Shown: positions 1 through 8,792 of the stretch, one piece after another | Position numbering within the stretch: the first letter of the stretch is position 1 | Layout of the letters: each line of letters opens with the position of its first letter | Assembly (NCBI RefSeq): GCF_011758655.1 | Contig: NZ_JAAMPA010000001.1 | Coordinates: forward strand, 2,480,001 to 2,544,000 | DNA length: 64,000 nucleotides | Reading direction: 5' to 3' | Source of the DNA: Modestobacter marinus | GTDB lineage: Bacteria > Actinomycetota > Actinomycetes > Mycobacteriales > Geodermatophilaceae | Made by a program: the position numbers and the translations under genes | The notes under the pieces: model-generated | What the model saw: only the letters and a program-made list of their open reading frames with translations | Databases searched by the model: none | What the model was told of the DNA's origin: nothing

Positions 1-422
1 GGGCCGGTGTGGTCGTCGACGTGCCCGGTGAGCACCGCCGGGCCCACCTCGCCGGGCACCGGTCCGGCGGCGAACCAGCCGGCCTGGGCGACGTCCGCCG
101 GGGGCAGCAGGGCGCCGGCGTCGTCGACCCCGATCGGGACGAGGTCGGTGTCCACGCCGATCGCGGCGATGCGCAGCCCGGCCGGGGCCGCGACCGTGCG
201 GCCCGCCGCCGCCACGGACCCCGCTGACCCAGGGGACTCCGCTGTGGCGCCGAGGGCCACCGGTGCGGGCGGTGAGGCGACCGCGGGGGCGCGCGCGGCG
301 TCGGACGGCTGGTCCACGAGGGCCGCGCCGCCGGCGACGACGGCCACCACCAGCAGTGCTGCCCGCAGCACCGCCGACCCGGGCCGGGTGCGCCGGCCGG
401 ACCGGCTCGTCGGTGTAGTCAT
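1..422 (-). CDS. Class F sortase, N-terminal part (3' end outside window)
   Basis: Sortases are cysteine transpeptidases that anchor surface proteins to the cell wall. The visible 140 residues show an Arg-rich N-terminus, one membrane segment (about residues 18-34, Leu/Val/Ala-rich), an Ala/Pro linker, and the start of the sortase fold: LRIAAIGVDTDLVPIGVD, then AGWFAAGPVPGEVGPAVLTGHVD, where the TGHVD histidine matches the catalytic His of class E/F sortases. The catalytic Cys and Arg lie beyond the window edge. The ATG at 422 overlaps the stop of the upstream DUF4397 gene (ATGA), so the two are probably translationally coupled. Confidence 0.8.
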   Translation of the reverse strand, partial: MTTPTSRSGRRTRPGSAVLRAALLVVAVVAGGAALVDQPSDAARAPAVASPPAPVALGATAESPGSAGSVAAAGRTVAAPAGLRIAAIGVDTDLVPIGVDDAGALLPPADVAQAGWFAAGPVPGEVGPAVLTGHVDDHTG

Positions 423-1282
423 CGCCGGCCGGTCCGGATCTCACGGACGCGGTACTGGCCGGCGGCCAGCAGCAGGGCGGTGAGCGAGAGGACGGCGAGC
501 GCGGTGCGGCCGACCGGCAGCCCGTCGTCCGTCGCGGTGCCACCGCCGCCGGCCTCCACGCCACCGACCGGCACGACGCCGGGGCCGGCGGCGTCCAGCA
601 CGGTCGTCACGCTGAGCCCACCCCCCTCGCGGTCCAGGACGAGCACGGTCTGGACGGACCCGGCGGCGAGGTCGACGGGCAGCTCGGCGGGGGCGCCGTC
701 GTCACCGGTCACGGTGAGCGTGCCGGCGCCCGCGGGCACGTCGACGGGGTCGGTCGAGCCGGGGAAGGCCAGGTCGGTGGCGAGCACGGTGCCCCCGCCG
801 AGCGCGACGTCCAGCGGGGAGCCGGTCGCGGCGGCGTCCAGCACCCGGACGCGGGCGGACCCGGTCGGCGGCGACGTGAGGTCGTCGGTCAGGACGGCGA
901 GGCCCAGGTCGGCGAAGAGCCCGACGCCGGCCACCGTGGTCGCGCTCCCGGGGGCCACGGTGAGCGTGGTGGACAGCACCGGAGGACTGCCCGGGTCCGC
1001 CCCGGCCGCGCGGGCGCTCACCGTGTACCTGCCCGCCGGCACGCGCTGGTACGGGGAGACCTCGCCGTAGCCGACCGCGGGCAGCACGACCTCCGCGTCC
1101 GGCTCGGACACCGGGTCGACGGTGACGTCGACCGAGGGGGTGTCCGGGGAGAGGTGCGCCGTCCTCACCAGGCCGCTGTCCGCCGCCGGTGCGGCGGCCG
1201 CCCCCGCGGCGAGGGGCAGGCCGAGCGCGCACAGGCCGGCGCTGAGCACGGCGAGCAGCGCGCTCCGGGACAGCCGGGACAC
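419..1282 (-). CDS. DUF4397-domain surface protein
   Basis: Secreted protein of 287 residues with a signal peptide (about 1-30, ending in an Ala-rich stretch) followed by a DUF4397 region beginning VRTAHLSPDTPSVDVTV, typical of exported proteins. The C-terminus has a hydrophobic segment (about 262-275) followed by a basic tail (RVREIRTGRR), the layout of a cell-wall sorting signal, but the residues ahead of it read LPVGR rather than LPxTG. The gene directly downstream and overlapping is a class F sortase, which suggests this protein is its substrate. The GTG start is preceded by AGGAG at a 6-base spacing. The exact function is unknown. Confidence 0.8.
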   Translation of the reverse strand: MSRLSRSALLAVLSAGLCALGLPLAAGAAAAPAADSGLVRTAHLSPDTPSVDVTVDPVSEPDAEVVLPAVGYGEVSPYQRVPAGRYTVSARAAGADPGSPPVLSTTLTVAPGSATTVAGVGLFADLGLAVLTDDLTSPPTGSARVRVLDAAATGSPLDVALGGGTVLATDLAFPGSTDPVDVPAGAGTLTVTGDDGAPAELPVDLAAGSVQTVLVLDREGGGLSVTTVLDAAGPGVVPVGGVEAGGGGTATDDGLPVGRTALAVLSLTALLLAAGQYRVREIRTGRR

Positions 1283-1374
1283 GGTGCTCCTCTCCGGTGG
1301 TGGTCGGTCGCCTCGACCTCCCGCAGCGCGGGCGGGGTGCGCCGGAGAGGGCCGTCGAGGAGCAGAGGCTGCGG

Positions 1375-2724
1375 TCAGCCCCGGTGGGCCGGCGGCGGAC
1401 CACCCTGACCGGCCGGCACGGCCGGGGTCGGCTGGACCCGCGTGACCGGACCGCGGGCCGGGACCGGTGGCGTCTGCCGCACGCCGGGCTGGGGCCGCTG
1501 CTGCGGCGCCTCGGCCGCGGGCTGCTCCGCCGTCGTCCGGTCCGCACCCGGTGCCTGCTGCTGGGTCGGGTGGGCCGGGGCCGGCGTCCGGACCGGCTGC
1601 TGGGCGCCGCCCGTGGGCACCGACTGGGCCGGGACCGACTGCGTCTGCGCGGCCTGGACCGGGACGGCCTGGGTCTCGGTGGGCGCGGGCTGGCTGGCCT
1701 GGGTCTGGGCGGCCGCCGGCTCCGCGGCGGGCGGCGCGGCCGGACGCTCCGGGGCGCTGGGCTGCTCCTCGGTGGCGGGGCCGGCGTCGGACGGCCGGTC
1801 CGGCGCGGAGTCGGCAGCGGACGGCGCCGCCTCGGGCTGCTGCACCGGCTCGGCCGGGGCCGCCGGCCGGGCGTCCTCGGCCTGCGGCACCTGGTCGGAG
1901 AGGTCGGGCAGCCGGCCCAGCAGGGTGCGCACGTCGGCCAGCCGGCGGGTCAGGTCGTCCCGGACCGCCCGGATCGCCGCCGCCGAGGCCTCGGCCTCGG
2001 TGAGGGTGTGGTGGGCCCGCTCGTCGGCCTCGGCGATCCGCTGCTGGGCGGCGGCGATCGACGTCTGCTCGCGCTCCTGCTCCAGCCGGGCGGCCTCGCT
2101 GCGGCGGGCCCGCTGGGCGATCTCGAAGTCCTGCTCGGCCTTGGCGCGGCGGCCCTGGGAGTCGGCGTCGAGCCGGGCCACCCGCTCCTGCGCCTTGGTG
2201 ACCAGCTCGTCGGCGCGGGACTGGGCGACCGCGGCGATCTGCTCGGCGTGCTGCCGTGCCTCGGCGACCAGGCGTTCCGCCTCGGCCCGGCTGGCGGCCG
2301 AGCGCTCCCCGAGGGCCCGCTCCTCGCCGGCGATCCGCTCCCGGATCGCCTCGGCCTCCGCGGCCACGGCGGCCTGCAGCTGGGCGGCCTGCTCCTCGGC
2401 CGAGCGCCGGATCTCCGCCGCCTCGTCCTGCGCGAGCTGCAGCATGTTGGAGATGCGCTCGCCCATGTTCTCGAACGTGGGTGCGCTGGCACTGGCGGCC
2501 CGGCGCCGCAACGACTCGACCTCGCCGTGCAGCGCCTGGAGCTGACGGGCGAGGTCGGCCGACCGGGCCACGGCGGCGTCCCGGTCGGCCAGCGCCACCC
2601 CGAGGTCGGCGTCCAGGCTGGCCAGCGTCTCGGCGACCTGGTTGCGGTCGTACCCCTTGCGCACCACGTCGAAGGTGGGGCCGCCGTCGCGGTAACCGAA
2701 CTCGTCGTCGCGGGGGTCGCTCAT
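1375..2724 (-). CDS. DivIVA-like coiled-coil protein
   Basis: 449 residues. The N-terminus (FDVVRKGYDRNQVAETLASLDADL) matches the DivIVA membrane-binding motif. Residues about 35-290 are a long heptad-rich coiled coil, Ala/Glu/Arg-rich with almost no Gly or Pro. The C-terminal about 150 residues are a Pro/Ala/Gln-rich disordered tail. DivIVA relatives in actinobacteria (Wag31, Scy/FilP-type) organise polar growth and the cytoskeleton. Which of these roles applies cannot be decided from sequence. It is transcribed alone, 79 bases downstream of ccr on the same strand. Confidence 0.75.
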   Translation of the reverse strand: MSDPRDDEFGYRDGGPTFDVVRKGYDRNQVAETLASLDADLGVALADRDAAVARSADLARQLQALHGEVESLRRRAASASAPTFENMGERISNMLQLAQDEAAEIRRSAEEQAAQLQAAVAAEAEAIRERIAGEERALGERSAASRAEAERLVAEARQHAEQIAAVAQSRADELVTKAQERVARLDADSQGRRAKAEQDFEIAQRARRSEAARLEQEREQTSIAAAQQRIAEADERAHHTLTEAEASAAAIRAVRDDLTRRLADVRTLLGRLPDLSDQVPQAEDARPAAPAEPVQQPEAAPSAADSAPDRPSDAGPATEEQPSAPERPAAPPAAEPAAAQTQASQPAPTETQAVPVQAAQTQSVPAQSVPTGGAQQPVRTPAPAHPTQQQAPGADRTTAEQPAAEAPQQRPQPGVRQTPPVPARGPVTRVQPTPAVPAGQGGPPPAHRG

Positions 2725-2803
2725 GACCTCATCCTCGCATTGATCCCGCGGCGCAGTCAGCGTGTCGGGGGCAGCACCCAGGGAACTCCCAGGTCGACGC
2801 GGT

Positions 2804-4135
2804 TCACACGTCGCGGAAGCGGTTGATCGCCGCCAGGTGCCGCTCCCGCTTGGCGTGGTCCCGCACGCCCAGGCCCTCCTCCGGGGCGAGGGTCAGCACG
2901 CCGACCTTGCCCTGGTGCAGGTTGCGGTGGACGTCGTAGGCGGCCTGGCCGACGTCGTCCATGGCGTAGGTCTTGGACAGCGTCGGGTGGATCAGGCCCC
3001 GGTCGATCAGCCGGTTGGCCTCCCAGGCCTCGCGGTAGTTGGCGAAGTGCGAGCCGACGATCCGCTTGAGGTTCATCCAGAGGTAGCGGTTGTCGTAGGA
3101 GTGCAGGAACCCGCTGGTGGAGGCGCAGGTGACGATCGTGCCGCCCTTCTTGGCGACGTAGACGCTGGCGCCGAAGGTCTCCCGGCCGGGGTGCTCGAAG
3201 ACGATGTCGGCGTCGTCCCCGCCGGTCAGCTCGCGGATCCTCGCCCCCAGCCGCTGCCACTCGCGCGGGTCCTGGGTCTCCTCGTCCTTCCAGAACCGGT
3301 ACTGCTCCGCGGACCGGTCGATGACCAGCTCGGCGCCCATCGACCGCACGATCTCGGCCTTCTCCGGGCTGCTGACGACGCAGACCGGGATGGCGCCGCC
3401 GTTGAGCGCCAGCTGGGTGGCGTAGGAGCCGAGCCCGCCGGAGGCACCCCAGATCAGGACGACGTCGCCCTGCTTCATGTTCGCGCCGTTGTGGCTGACC
3501 AGCTGCCGGTAGGCGGTGGAGTTGACCAGCCCCGGGCTGGCCGCCTCCTCCCAGGTCAGGTGCGCCGGCTTGGGCATCAGCTGGTTGCTCTTGACCAGGG
3601 ACAGCTCGGCCAGGCCGCCGAAGTTCGTCTCGAAGCCCCAGATCCGCTGCTGCGGGTCCATCATCGTGTCGTCGTGGCCGGCCGGGTCCTCCAGCTCGAC
3701 GGACAGGCAGTGGGCGACGACCTCGTCGCCGGGCTTCCACTTGTTGACCCCGGGGCCGACCGCGATCACGACGCCGGCGAGGTCCGAGCCCACCACGTGG
3801 TAGGGCAGGTCGTGCTTGCGGGTCAGGTCGTTGAGCCGGCCGTAGCGGGCGAGGAAGCCGAAGGTCGAGACCGGCTCGAAGATCGACGTCCAGACGGTGT
3901 TGTAGTTGACCGAGGAGGCCATCACCGCGACCAGCGCCTCGCCCGGCCCGATCTCCGGGGTGGGCACCTCCTCGACGTGCAGCGCCTTGCGGGGGTCCTT
4001 GTCCTTGGTGGGCAGGCCGTCGAACATGTGCTGCTCGTCCTTACGCACCAGCACGGCGCGGTAGGACCCCGGTGTCGGGAGCCCTCCGATCGCGTCGAGC
4101 TGGTCGGCGAGGACGGCGTCCCTGATCTGGTCCAT
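2804..4135 (-). CDS. ccr: Crotonyl-CoA carboxylase/reductase
   Basis: 443-residue medium-chain dehydrogenase/reductase that reductively carboxylates crotonyl-CoA to ethylmalonyl-CoA with NADPH and CO2. It serves the ethylmalonyl-CoA pathway or supplies extender units. The nucleotide-binding segment WGASGGLGSYATQLAL is at about 229-244. The four residues described as CO2-binding in the Kitasatospora setae enzyme (Asn81, Phe170, Glu171, His365) all appear here with a constant -2 offset: N79, F168, E169 and H363. This supports a true carboxylase rather than a simple reductase. The epimerase gene lies just upstream on the same strand, and a motif shared with etfBA sits about 50-70 bases upstream of the start. 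Confidence 0.95.
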   Translation of the reverse strand: MDQIRDAVLADQLDAIGGLPTPGSYRAVLVRKDEQHMFDGLPTKDKDPRKALHVEEVPTPEIGPGEALVAVMASSVNYNTVWTSIFEPVSTFGFLARYGRLNDLTRKHDLPYHVVGSDLAGVVIAVGPGVNKWKPGDEVVAHCLSVELEDPAGHDDTMMDPQQRIWGFETNFGGLAELSLVKSNQLMPKPAHLTWEEAASPGLVNSTAYRQLVSHNGANMKQGDVVLIWGASGGLGSYATQLALNGGAIPVCVVSSPEKAEIVRSMGAELVIDRSAEQYRFWKDEETQDPREWQRLGARIRELTGGDDADIVFEHPGRETFGASVYVAKKGGTIVTCASTSGFLHSYDNRYLWMNLKRIVGSHFANYREAWEANRLIDRGLIHPTLSKTYAMDDVGQAAYDVHRNLHQGKVGVLTLAPEEGLGVRDHAKRERHLAAINRFRDV

Positions 4136-4184
4136 GCGTGCGCTCCCGGGTCGTCGTTGGCTCGGAGGGTGCAGTGCGGTGGCC

Positions 4185-4206
4185 GGAGGTTACTGGCGGG
4201 TAGCTC
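4185..4206 (-). promoter_or_regulatory. Candidate ccr promoter/operator, shared with etfBA
   Basis: Read on the minus strand this 22-mer matches 17 of 22 bases with the sequence ahead of etfB (32,524-32,545), in the same orientation. Shared core: TACCCGC[CA]AGTA[AG]CCTC. It contains a -10-like TAACCT and an imperfect inverted repeat of the GTTACnnGCnnGTAGC type. It lies 50-71 bases upstream of the ccr ATG. A regulator of acyl-CoA metabolism is the likely reader, but it is not identified here. Confidence 0.5.
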
Positions 4207-4236
4207 CGGCTGACCAGGGTGTGTGACCCAGGCAAC

Positions 4237-4689
4237 TCATCCGTGCGGAGCGGGCTCGACCAGCTCGACGAGCACCCCGCCGGTGTCCTTGGGGTGCACG
4301 AAGTTCACCCGGCTGCCCGACGTGCCGCGCCGGGGGGCGTCGTAGAGCAGGCGCATCCCGCGCTCGCGCAGGGTGGCGCTCGCCGCCTCCAGGTCCGCGA
4401 CCCGGAACGCCAGCTGCTGCATCCCGGGGCCGGAGCGGTCGATGAACTTCGCGATCGTCGACTCCGGCGTCAGCGGCGCGAGCAGCTGGATGCGCGTCTC
4501 GCCGTCGCCGACGGCGAGCATCGCCTCGCGCACGCCCTGCTCCTCGTTGGCCTCCTCGTGGACCGAGTGGATGCCGAAGGTGGCTGCGTAGAAGGCGATC
4601 GCCTCGTCCAGGTCGGGCACGGCGATGCCGACGTGGTCGATCGTGGTGAACAGGCCGGTGTGCGCGTCGTCGGGCACGGCAGGGGTCAT
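4237..4689 (-). CDS. mce: Methylmalonyl-CoA epimerase
   Basis: 150-residue glyoxalase-fold (VOC) protein interconverting (2S)- and (2R)-methylmalonyl-CoA, possibly also ethylmalonyl-CoA. Metal ligands expected from the Propionibacterium enzyme are visible at H19 (IDHVGIAV), Q68 (RIQLLAPL) and E142 (VLVELVEP). The fourth ligand His is replaced by Gln at 92 (GMQQLAF instead of GLHHMAW). The C-terminal SRVNFVHPKDTGGVLVEL is diagnostic. The ATG at 4689 gives the usual family length; an ATG three codons upstream is possible. It lies upstream of ccr on the same strand with a 101-base gap that carries the ccr promoter motif, and it is divergent from the thiolase. Confidence 0.9.
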   Translation of the reverse strand: MTPAVPDDAHTGLFTTIDHVGIAVPDLDEAIAFYAATFGIHSVHEEANEEQGVREAMLAVGDGETRIQLLAPLTPESTIAKFIDRSGPGMQQLAFRVADLEAASATLRERGMRLLYDAPRRGTSGSRVNFVHPKDTGGVLVELVEPAPHG

Positions 4690-4906
4690 GCCGCGCATCC
4701 TCCCGCCGCCGGCCGGCCACCGGCAGCCGGTTGTGACCGGCTTCACGCCGATGTCGTGGCCCCGGTCACCGGTCCGGCACCACCGGAGGGCGTGAGCCCT
4801 ATCCTGACCACAGCCCGTGGTGTCCCGATGGTCTGTCCCGAGGGACCACGCGGTGTCCTGCCGAGACGGTCGCCAAGGGCGGTGACCGGGAGTTCCTGGA
4901 GCCTCG

Positions 4907-6112
4907 ATGAGCCAGCCCGCACCCACCCGTTCCGTGATCGTCGGGGGCGCCCGCACCCCGATGGGCCGCCTGCTCGGCTCGCTGAAGGACTTCTCCGCCG
5001 CCGACCTGGGCGGGGTGGCGATCAAGGCAGCGCTGGAGCGCGCCGGCATCACCGGCGACCAGGTCGACTACGTGATCATGGGCCACGTCATCCAGGCCGG
5101 CGCCGGCCAGAACCCCGCCCGGCCCGCCGCCGTCGCCGGGGGCATCCCGATGTCGGTGCCCTCCTTCACGCTGAACAAGGTCTGCCTCTCCGGCATGGAC
5201 GCGATCGCCCTGGCCGACCAGCTGATCCGGGCCGGCGAGTTCGAGGTCGTGGTCGCCGGCGGCATGGAGTCGATGACCCAGGCGCCGCACCTGCTGCCCA
5301 CCTCGCGCACCGGCACCAAGTACGGCGACGCGACGCTCGTCGACGCGATGGCCCACGACGGGCTCACCGACACCTTCGACCAGGTGGCCATGGGCGCGCT
5401 CACCGAGCAGGCCAACAGCCGCTACGGGCTCACCCGGGAGGAGCAGGACGCCTTCGCCGCCGCCAGCCACCAGAAGGCGGCCGCGGCGCAGAAGAACGGC
5501 CTGTTCGACGACGAGATCACCCCCGTGCTCATCCCGCAGCGCAAGGGCGACCCGATCGAGTTCCGCGAGGACGAGGGCATCCGCCCCGACACCACCGCCG
5601 AGAGCCTGGCCCGGCTCAAGCCGGCGTTCTCGAAGGACGGCACGATCACCGCCGCCACGTCCTCGCAGATCTCCGACGGCGCCTGCGCGGTCGTGGTCAT
5701 GTCCGCGGCCAAGGCCGCGGAGCTGGGGCTGACCGTCCTCGCCGAGATCGGCGCGCACGGCGTCGTCGCCGGGCCCGACGCGACGCTGCAGAGCCAGCCC
5801 TCGCGGGCGATCGCCAAGGCCTGCGCCCGGGAGGGCATCGACCCCGCCGACCTGGACCTGGTCGAGCTCAACGAGGCGTTCGCCGCCGTCGGCATCGTCT
5901 CCACCCGCGAGCTGGCGGTCGACCCGGAGAAGGTCAACCCCAACGGCGGGGCCATCGCGCTGGGCCACCCGATCGGGATGAGCGGTGCGCGGATCGTGCT
6001 GCACCTGGTCCTGGAGCTGGGCCGCCGTGGTGGCGGGGTCGGTGCCGCCGCGCTGTGCGGCGGCGGAGGCCAGGGCGACGCGCTCGTCCTGCACGTGCCC
6101 GCCCGGGCGTGA
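4907..6112 (+). CDS. Acetyl-CoA C-acetyltransferase (thiolase)
   Basis: 401-residue thiolase that condenses two acetyl-CoA to acetoacetyl-CoA or performs the reverse. The nucleophilic Cys is in [10 protein letters not shown] (about residue 90), the catalytic His in [17 protein letters not shown], and the second Cys in [12 protein letters not shown]. Its size and motifs fit the biosynthetic/degradative short-chain class (PhaA/AtoB-like). It is the first gene of a plus-strand pair: its stop overlaps the GTG of meaB (GTGA). With crotonyl-CoA carboxylase/reductase and epimerase next door, it probably feeds acetoacetyl-CoA into the C4 acyl-CoA branch. Confidence 0.92.
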   Translation: MSQPAPTRSVIVGGARTPMGRLLGSLKDFSAADLGGVAIKAALERAGITGDQVDYVIMGHVIQAGAGQNPARPAAVAGGIPMSVPSFTLNKVCLSGMDAIALADQLIRAGEFEVVVAGGMESMTQAPHLLPTSRTGTKYGDATLVDAMAHDGLTDTFDQVAMGALTEQANSRYGLTREEQDAFAAASHQKAAAAQKNGLFDDEITPVLIPQRKGDPIEFREDEGIRPDTTAESLARLKPAFSKDGTITAATSSQISDGACAVVVMSAAKAAELGLTVLAEIGAHGVVAGPDATLQSQPSRAIAKACAREGIDPADLDLVELNEAFAAVGIVSTRELAVDPEKVNPNGGAIALGHPIGMSGARIVLHLVLELGRRGGGVGAAALCGGGGQGDALVLHVPARA

Positions 6113-7140
6113 CCCCCGAGCCCGAGGGCACTGCCGTCCAGGCACCGGCCGCCGCCGTCCCGTCGGGGCGGCGGGGCCGGCGGGCGGCCGACGTCGGCAC
6201 GCTGGTCGCCCGCGCCCGCGAGGGGGACGCCCGCTCGGTGGCCCGGCTGATCTCCCTGGTCGAGGACGCCAGCCCGCTGCTGCGCGAGGTCGCCGCCGCG
6301 CTGGCCCCGCACACCGGCCGGGCCCGCGTCCTGGGGCTCACCGGCCCGCCCGGGGTGGGCAAGTCGACCACGACGACGGCGCTGGTCCGCGCCTTCCGCC
6401 GGGCCGGCCAGCGGGTCGGGGTGCTGGCGGTCGACCCGTCGTCCCCGTTCTCCGGCGGCGCCCTGCTCGGCGACCGGGTGCGGATGCAGGACCACGCCGG
6501 GGACAGCGGCGTCTACATCCGCTCGATGGCCTCCCGCGGCCACCTCGGCGGGCTGGCCTGGGCGACGCCCCAGGCGCTGCGGGTGCTCGACGCGGCGGGC
6601 TGCGACGTCGTCCTGGTCGAGACCGTCGGGGTCGGGCAGTCGGAGCTGGAGGTCGCCTCGCTGGCCGACACGACGCTGGTGCTGCTGGCGCCGGGGATGG
6701 GCGACGGGATCCAGGCGGCCAAGGCCGGCATCCTTGAGGTCGCCGACGTCTTCGTCGTCAACAAGGCCGACCGGGACGGCGCCGACCAGACGGTGCGCGA
6801 CCTGCGGGCGATGCTGTCCCTCGGTGGCCGGCACGCCGGGCCCGGGGCCTGGCGCCCGCCGATCGTGAAGACCGTCGCCTCCCGCGACACCGACAACGGG
6901 GTCGACGACGTGCTGGCCCGGCTCGCCGAGCACGGGGAGTGGCTGGCGGCCTCCGGGGAGGGGCGTCGGCGCCGGGTCGAGCGCGCCGCCCGCGAGGTCG
7001 AGGCGATCGCGGTCGCGGGGCTGCGGGAGCGGATGGGCGACGTCTCCGGTTCCGCGGCGCTCGGTGCGCTGGCCGAGCAGGTGGTCGCGGGGGAGACCGA
7101 CCCCTACCGCGCGGCCGACGAGCTCATCGCGCAGCTCTAG
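6109..7140 (+). CDS. meaB: Methylmalonyl-CoA mutase-associated GTPase MeaB
   Basis: 343-residue G3E-family P-loop GTPase that gates cofactor loading and protects B12-dependent acyl-CoA mutases. The P-loop [18 protein letters not shown] lies around residues 77-95; [20 protein letters not shown], the switch segment [10 protein letters not shown], and the guanine-specificity motif NKAD are all present. The GTG start overlaps the thiolase stop by 4 bases and indicates translational coupling. Its client could be the mutase encoded at 10,385, although a carboxylic-acyl mutase elsewhere in the genome is equally possible. Confidence 0.93.
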   Translation: MTPEPEGTAVQAPAAAVPSGRRGRRAADVGTLVARAREGDARSVARLISLVEDASPLLREVAAALAPHTGRARVLGLTGPPGVGKSTTTTALVRAFRRAGQRVGVLAVDPSSPFSGGALLGDRVRMQDHAGDSGVYIRSMASRGHLGGLAWATPQALRVLDAAGCDVVLVETVGVGQSELEVASLADTTLVLLAPGMGDGIQAAKAGILEVADVFVVNKADRDGADQTVRDLRAMLSLGGRHAGPGAWRPPIVKTVASRDTDNGVDDVLARLAEHGEWLAASGEGRRRRVERAAREVEAIAVAGLRERMGDVSGSAALGALAEQVVAGETDPYRAADELIAQL

Positions 7141-7163
7141 GGGCTGGCGGGCAGGATGGCGGC

Positions 7164-8639
7164 GTGAACGGGACCCCGGATGCCGTCGTCGTCGGAGCCG
7201 GACCCAACGGGCTGGCGGGTGCGCTGCGGCTGGCCGCGGCCGGGCTGTCGGTGCGGGTGGTCGAACGCGGCGACCGGGCCGGGGGCGGGCTGCGCACCGA
7301 GGAGGTGACGCTGCCCGGCTACCGGCACGACATCTGCGCCTCGGTGCACCCGATGGCTGCCACCGCACCGTTCTTCCGCGAGTTCGACCTCGCCTCCCGC
7401 GGGGTCCGGCTGCTCCAGCCGGAGATCAACTTCGCCCATCCGCTGGAGGGTGGCCGCGCGGCGCTCTCCCACCACTCGCTGGAGCAGACCGCCGCCGGGC
7501 TGGGCCGCGACGAGCGCGGCTACCGCCGGCTCTTCGGGCCGCTGCTGCGCCAGGCCGACGAGATCACCGACTTCTTCCTCACCTCGGCGTTCCGGCGCCT
7601 CCCGCCGGTCACGAGCTTCGCCGGGGTCGCGGGCTTCGGGCTGCAGGGGCTGCCCAGCGTCGGCTGGCTGGCCCGCCGGTACTTCGACGACGAGGAGGCG
7701 CAGGCGCTGATCGCCGGTGCCGCCGCGCACGGGATGCTCGACCTCAGCCGCCCGCTCACGGCGGCGCTCGGCATGTTCCTGGGGATGATGAGCCACCACA
7801 ACGGGTGGCCGCTCATCGAGGGCGGTTCGCAGCAGCTGGCCGACGCGATGGTCACCGCGCTGGAGCAGCAGGGCGGCGAGGTGGTCACCGGCCACGAGGT
7901 CACCGACCTGCGCGAGTTCGACGGCGTCCCGGCCGTGCTGCTGGACACCTCGCCCAGCGCGTTCGTCGCGATGGCCGGCAACCGGGTCTCCGACGGCTAC
8001 CGGCGCTGGGTGAAGCGGTACAAGCACGGGCCCGGGGTGTTCAAGGTCGACTGGGCGCTGTCCGAGCCGGTGCCGTGGACGAACCCCGAGGTCCGCCGGG
8101 CCGGCACCGTGCACGTCGCCGGCACGATGGAGGAGACGATCGCCGGGGAGGCGGCGCCGGCCGCCGGGCGGGTCTCGGACGCGCCCTACGTGCTAGCCGT
8201 GCAGCCCACGGTCGTCGACCCCTCCCGCGCGCCGGACGGCGGGCACGTCTTCTGGGCCTACGTGCACGTGCCGCACGGCTCGACCGTCGACATGACCGAG
8301 GCGATCGAGGCGCAGGTCGAGCGGTTCGCCCCGGGCTTCCGCGACACGATCCTGGCCCGGCACACCATGCACGCCGGGGAGATGCAGCACTGGAACCCCA
8401 ACGACGTGGGCGGGGACATCTCCAACGGCGAGGCGTCGCTGCGGCAGATGCTCGCCCGCCCGGTGCCCCGGTGGAACACCTACAAGACCCCGGTGCGCGG
8501 CACCTACCTGGCGTCGTCGGCCACCCCGCCCGGGCCCGCGGTGCACGGCCACTGCGGCGACAACGCCGCCCGGGTCGCCCTGCGCGAGGTCTTCGGCATC
8601 CGGGACGCCCCGCCGCTCCGCCCCGCCCCGCCCGCCTGA
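7164..8639 (+). CDS. Phytoene desaturase-like FAD oxidoreductase
   Basis: 491-residue flavoprotein with an N-terminal dinucleotide-binding motif (VVVGAGPNGLAGALRLAAAG, then VERGDRAGGGLRTEE), the signature of the CrtI/amine-oxidase superfamily. The rest matches the actinobacterial NAD(P)/FAD-dependent oxidoreductase group often labelled phytoene dehydrogenase-like. No carotenoid genes are adjacent, so a role in carotenoid synthesis is not supported by context. The GTG at 7164, 23 bases after meaB, gives a start directly before the FAD motif. The substrate is unknown. Confidence 0.75.
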   Translation: MNGTPDAVVVGAGPNGLAGALRLAAAGLSVRVVERGDRAGGGLRTEEVTLPGYRHDICASVHPMAATAPFFREFDLASRGVRLLQPEINFAHPLEGGRAALSHHSLEQTAAGLGRDERGYRRLFGPLLRQADEITDFFLTSAFRRLPPVTSFAGVAGFGLQGLPSVGWLARRYFDDEEAQALIAGAAAHGMLDLSRPLTAALGMFLGMMSHHNGWPLIEGGSQQLADAMVTALEQQGGEVVTGHEVTDLREFDGVPAVLLDTSPSAFVAMAGNRVSDGYRRWVKRYKHGPGVFKVDWALSEPVPWTNPEVRRAGTVHVAGTMEETIAGEAAPAAGRVSDAPYVLAVQPTVVDPSRAPDGGHVFWAYVHVPHGSTVDMTEAIEAQVERFAPGFRDTILARHTMHAGEMQHWNPNDVGGDISNGEASLRQMLARPVPRWNTYKTPVRGTYLASSATPPGPAVHGHCGDNAARVALREVFGIRDAPPLRPAPPA

Positions 8640-8660
8640 CCCCGGCTCGCCCGCCACCCG

Positions 8661-8790
8661 CGGTGAGATGCGGCTGGGTGTGGTGTCCGACCCCCGGGAC
8701 ACCACACTCCGACGTCGTCCCCGGTGCTCGGCGAGATGCGGCTGGTGGCGGTGTCCCGCCACCGGGATGCCGCAGATCGACGGTTCTCGG
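8661..8790 (+). repeat. Two tandem copies of a 60-70 base direct repeat, 3' side of the DUF559 gene
   Basis: Copy A (8661-8728) and copy B (8729-8790) both begin CGG[TC]GAGATGCGGCTGG and continue with a GGTGTCC...CCGGGA core. A third copy lies at 9721-9781 on the other side of the DUF559 gene in the same orientation. Copy A also holds an inverted repeat, GTGTGGTGTCC facing GGACACCACAC. Confidence 0.7.
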
Positions 8791-8792
8791 TG

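Noticed and set aside
4741-4906. Inverted repeats in the epimerase-thiolase intergenic region as an operator
   Set aside because: Several overlapping CCGGT-type repeats exist, but none stands out above the expected level for GC-rich DNA and none matches the ccr/etfBA motif.
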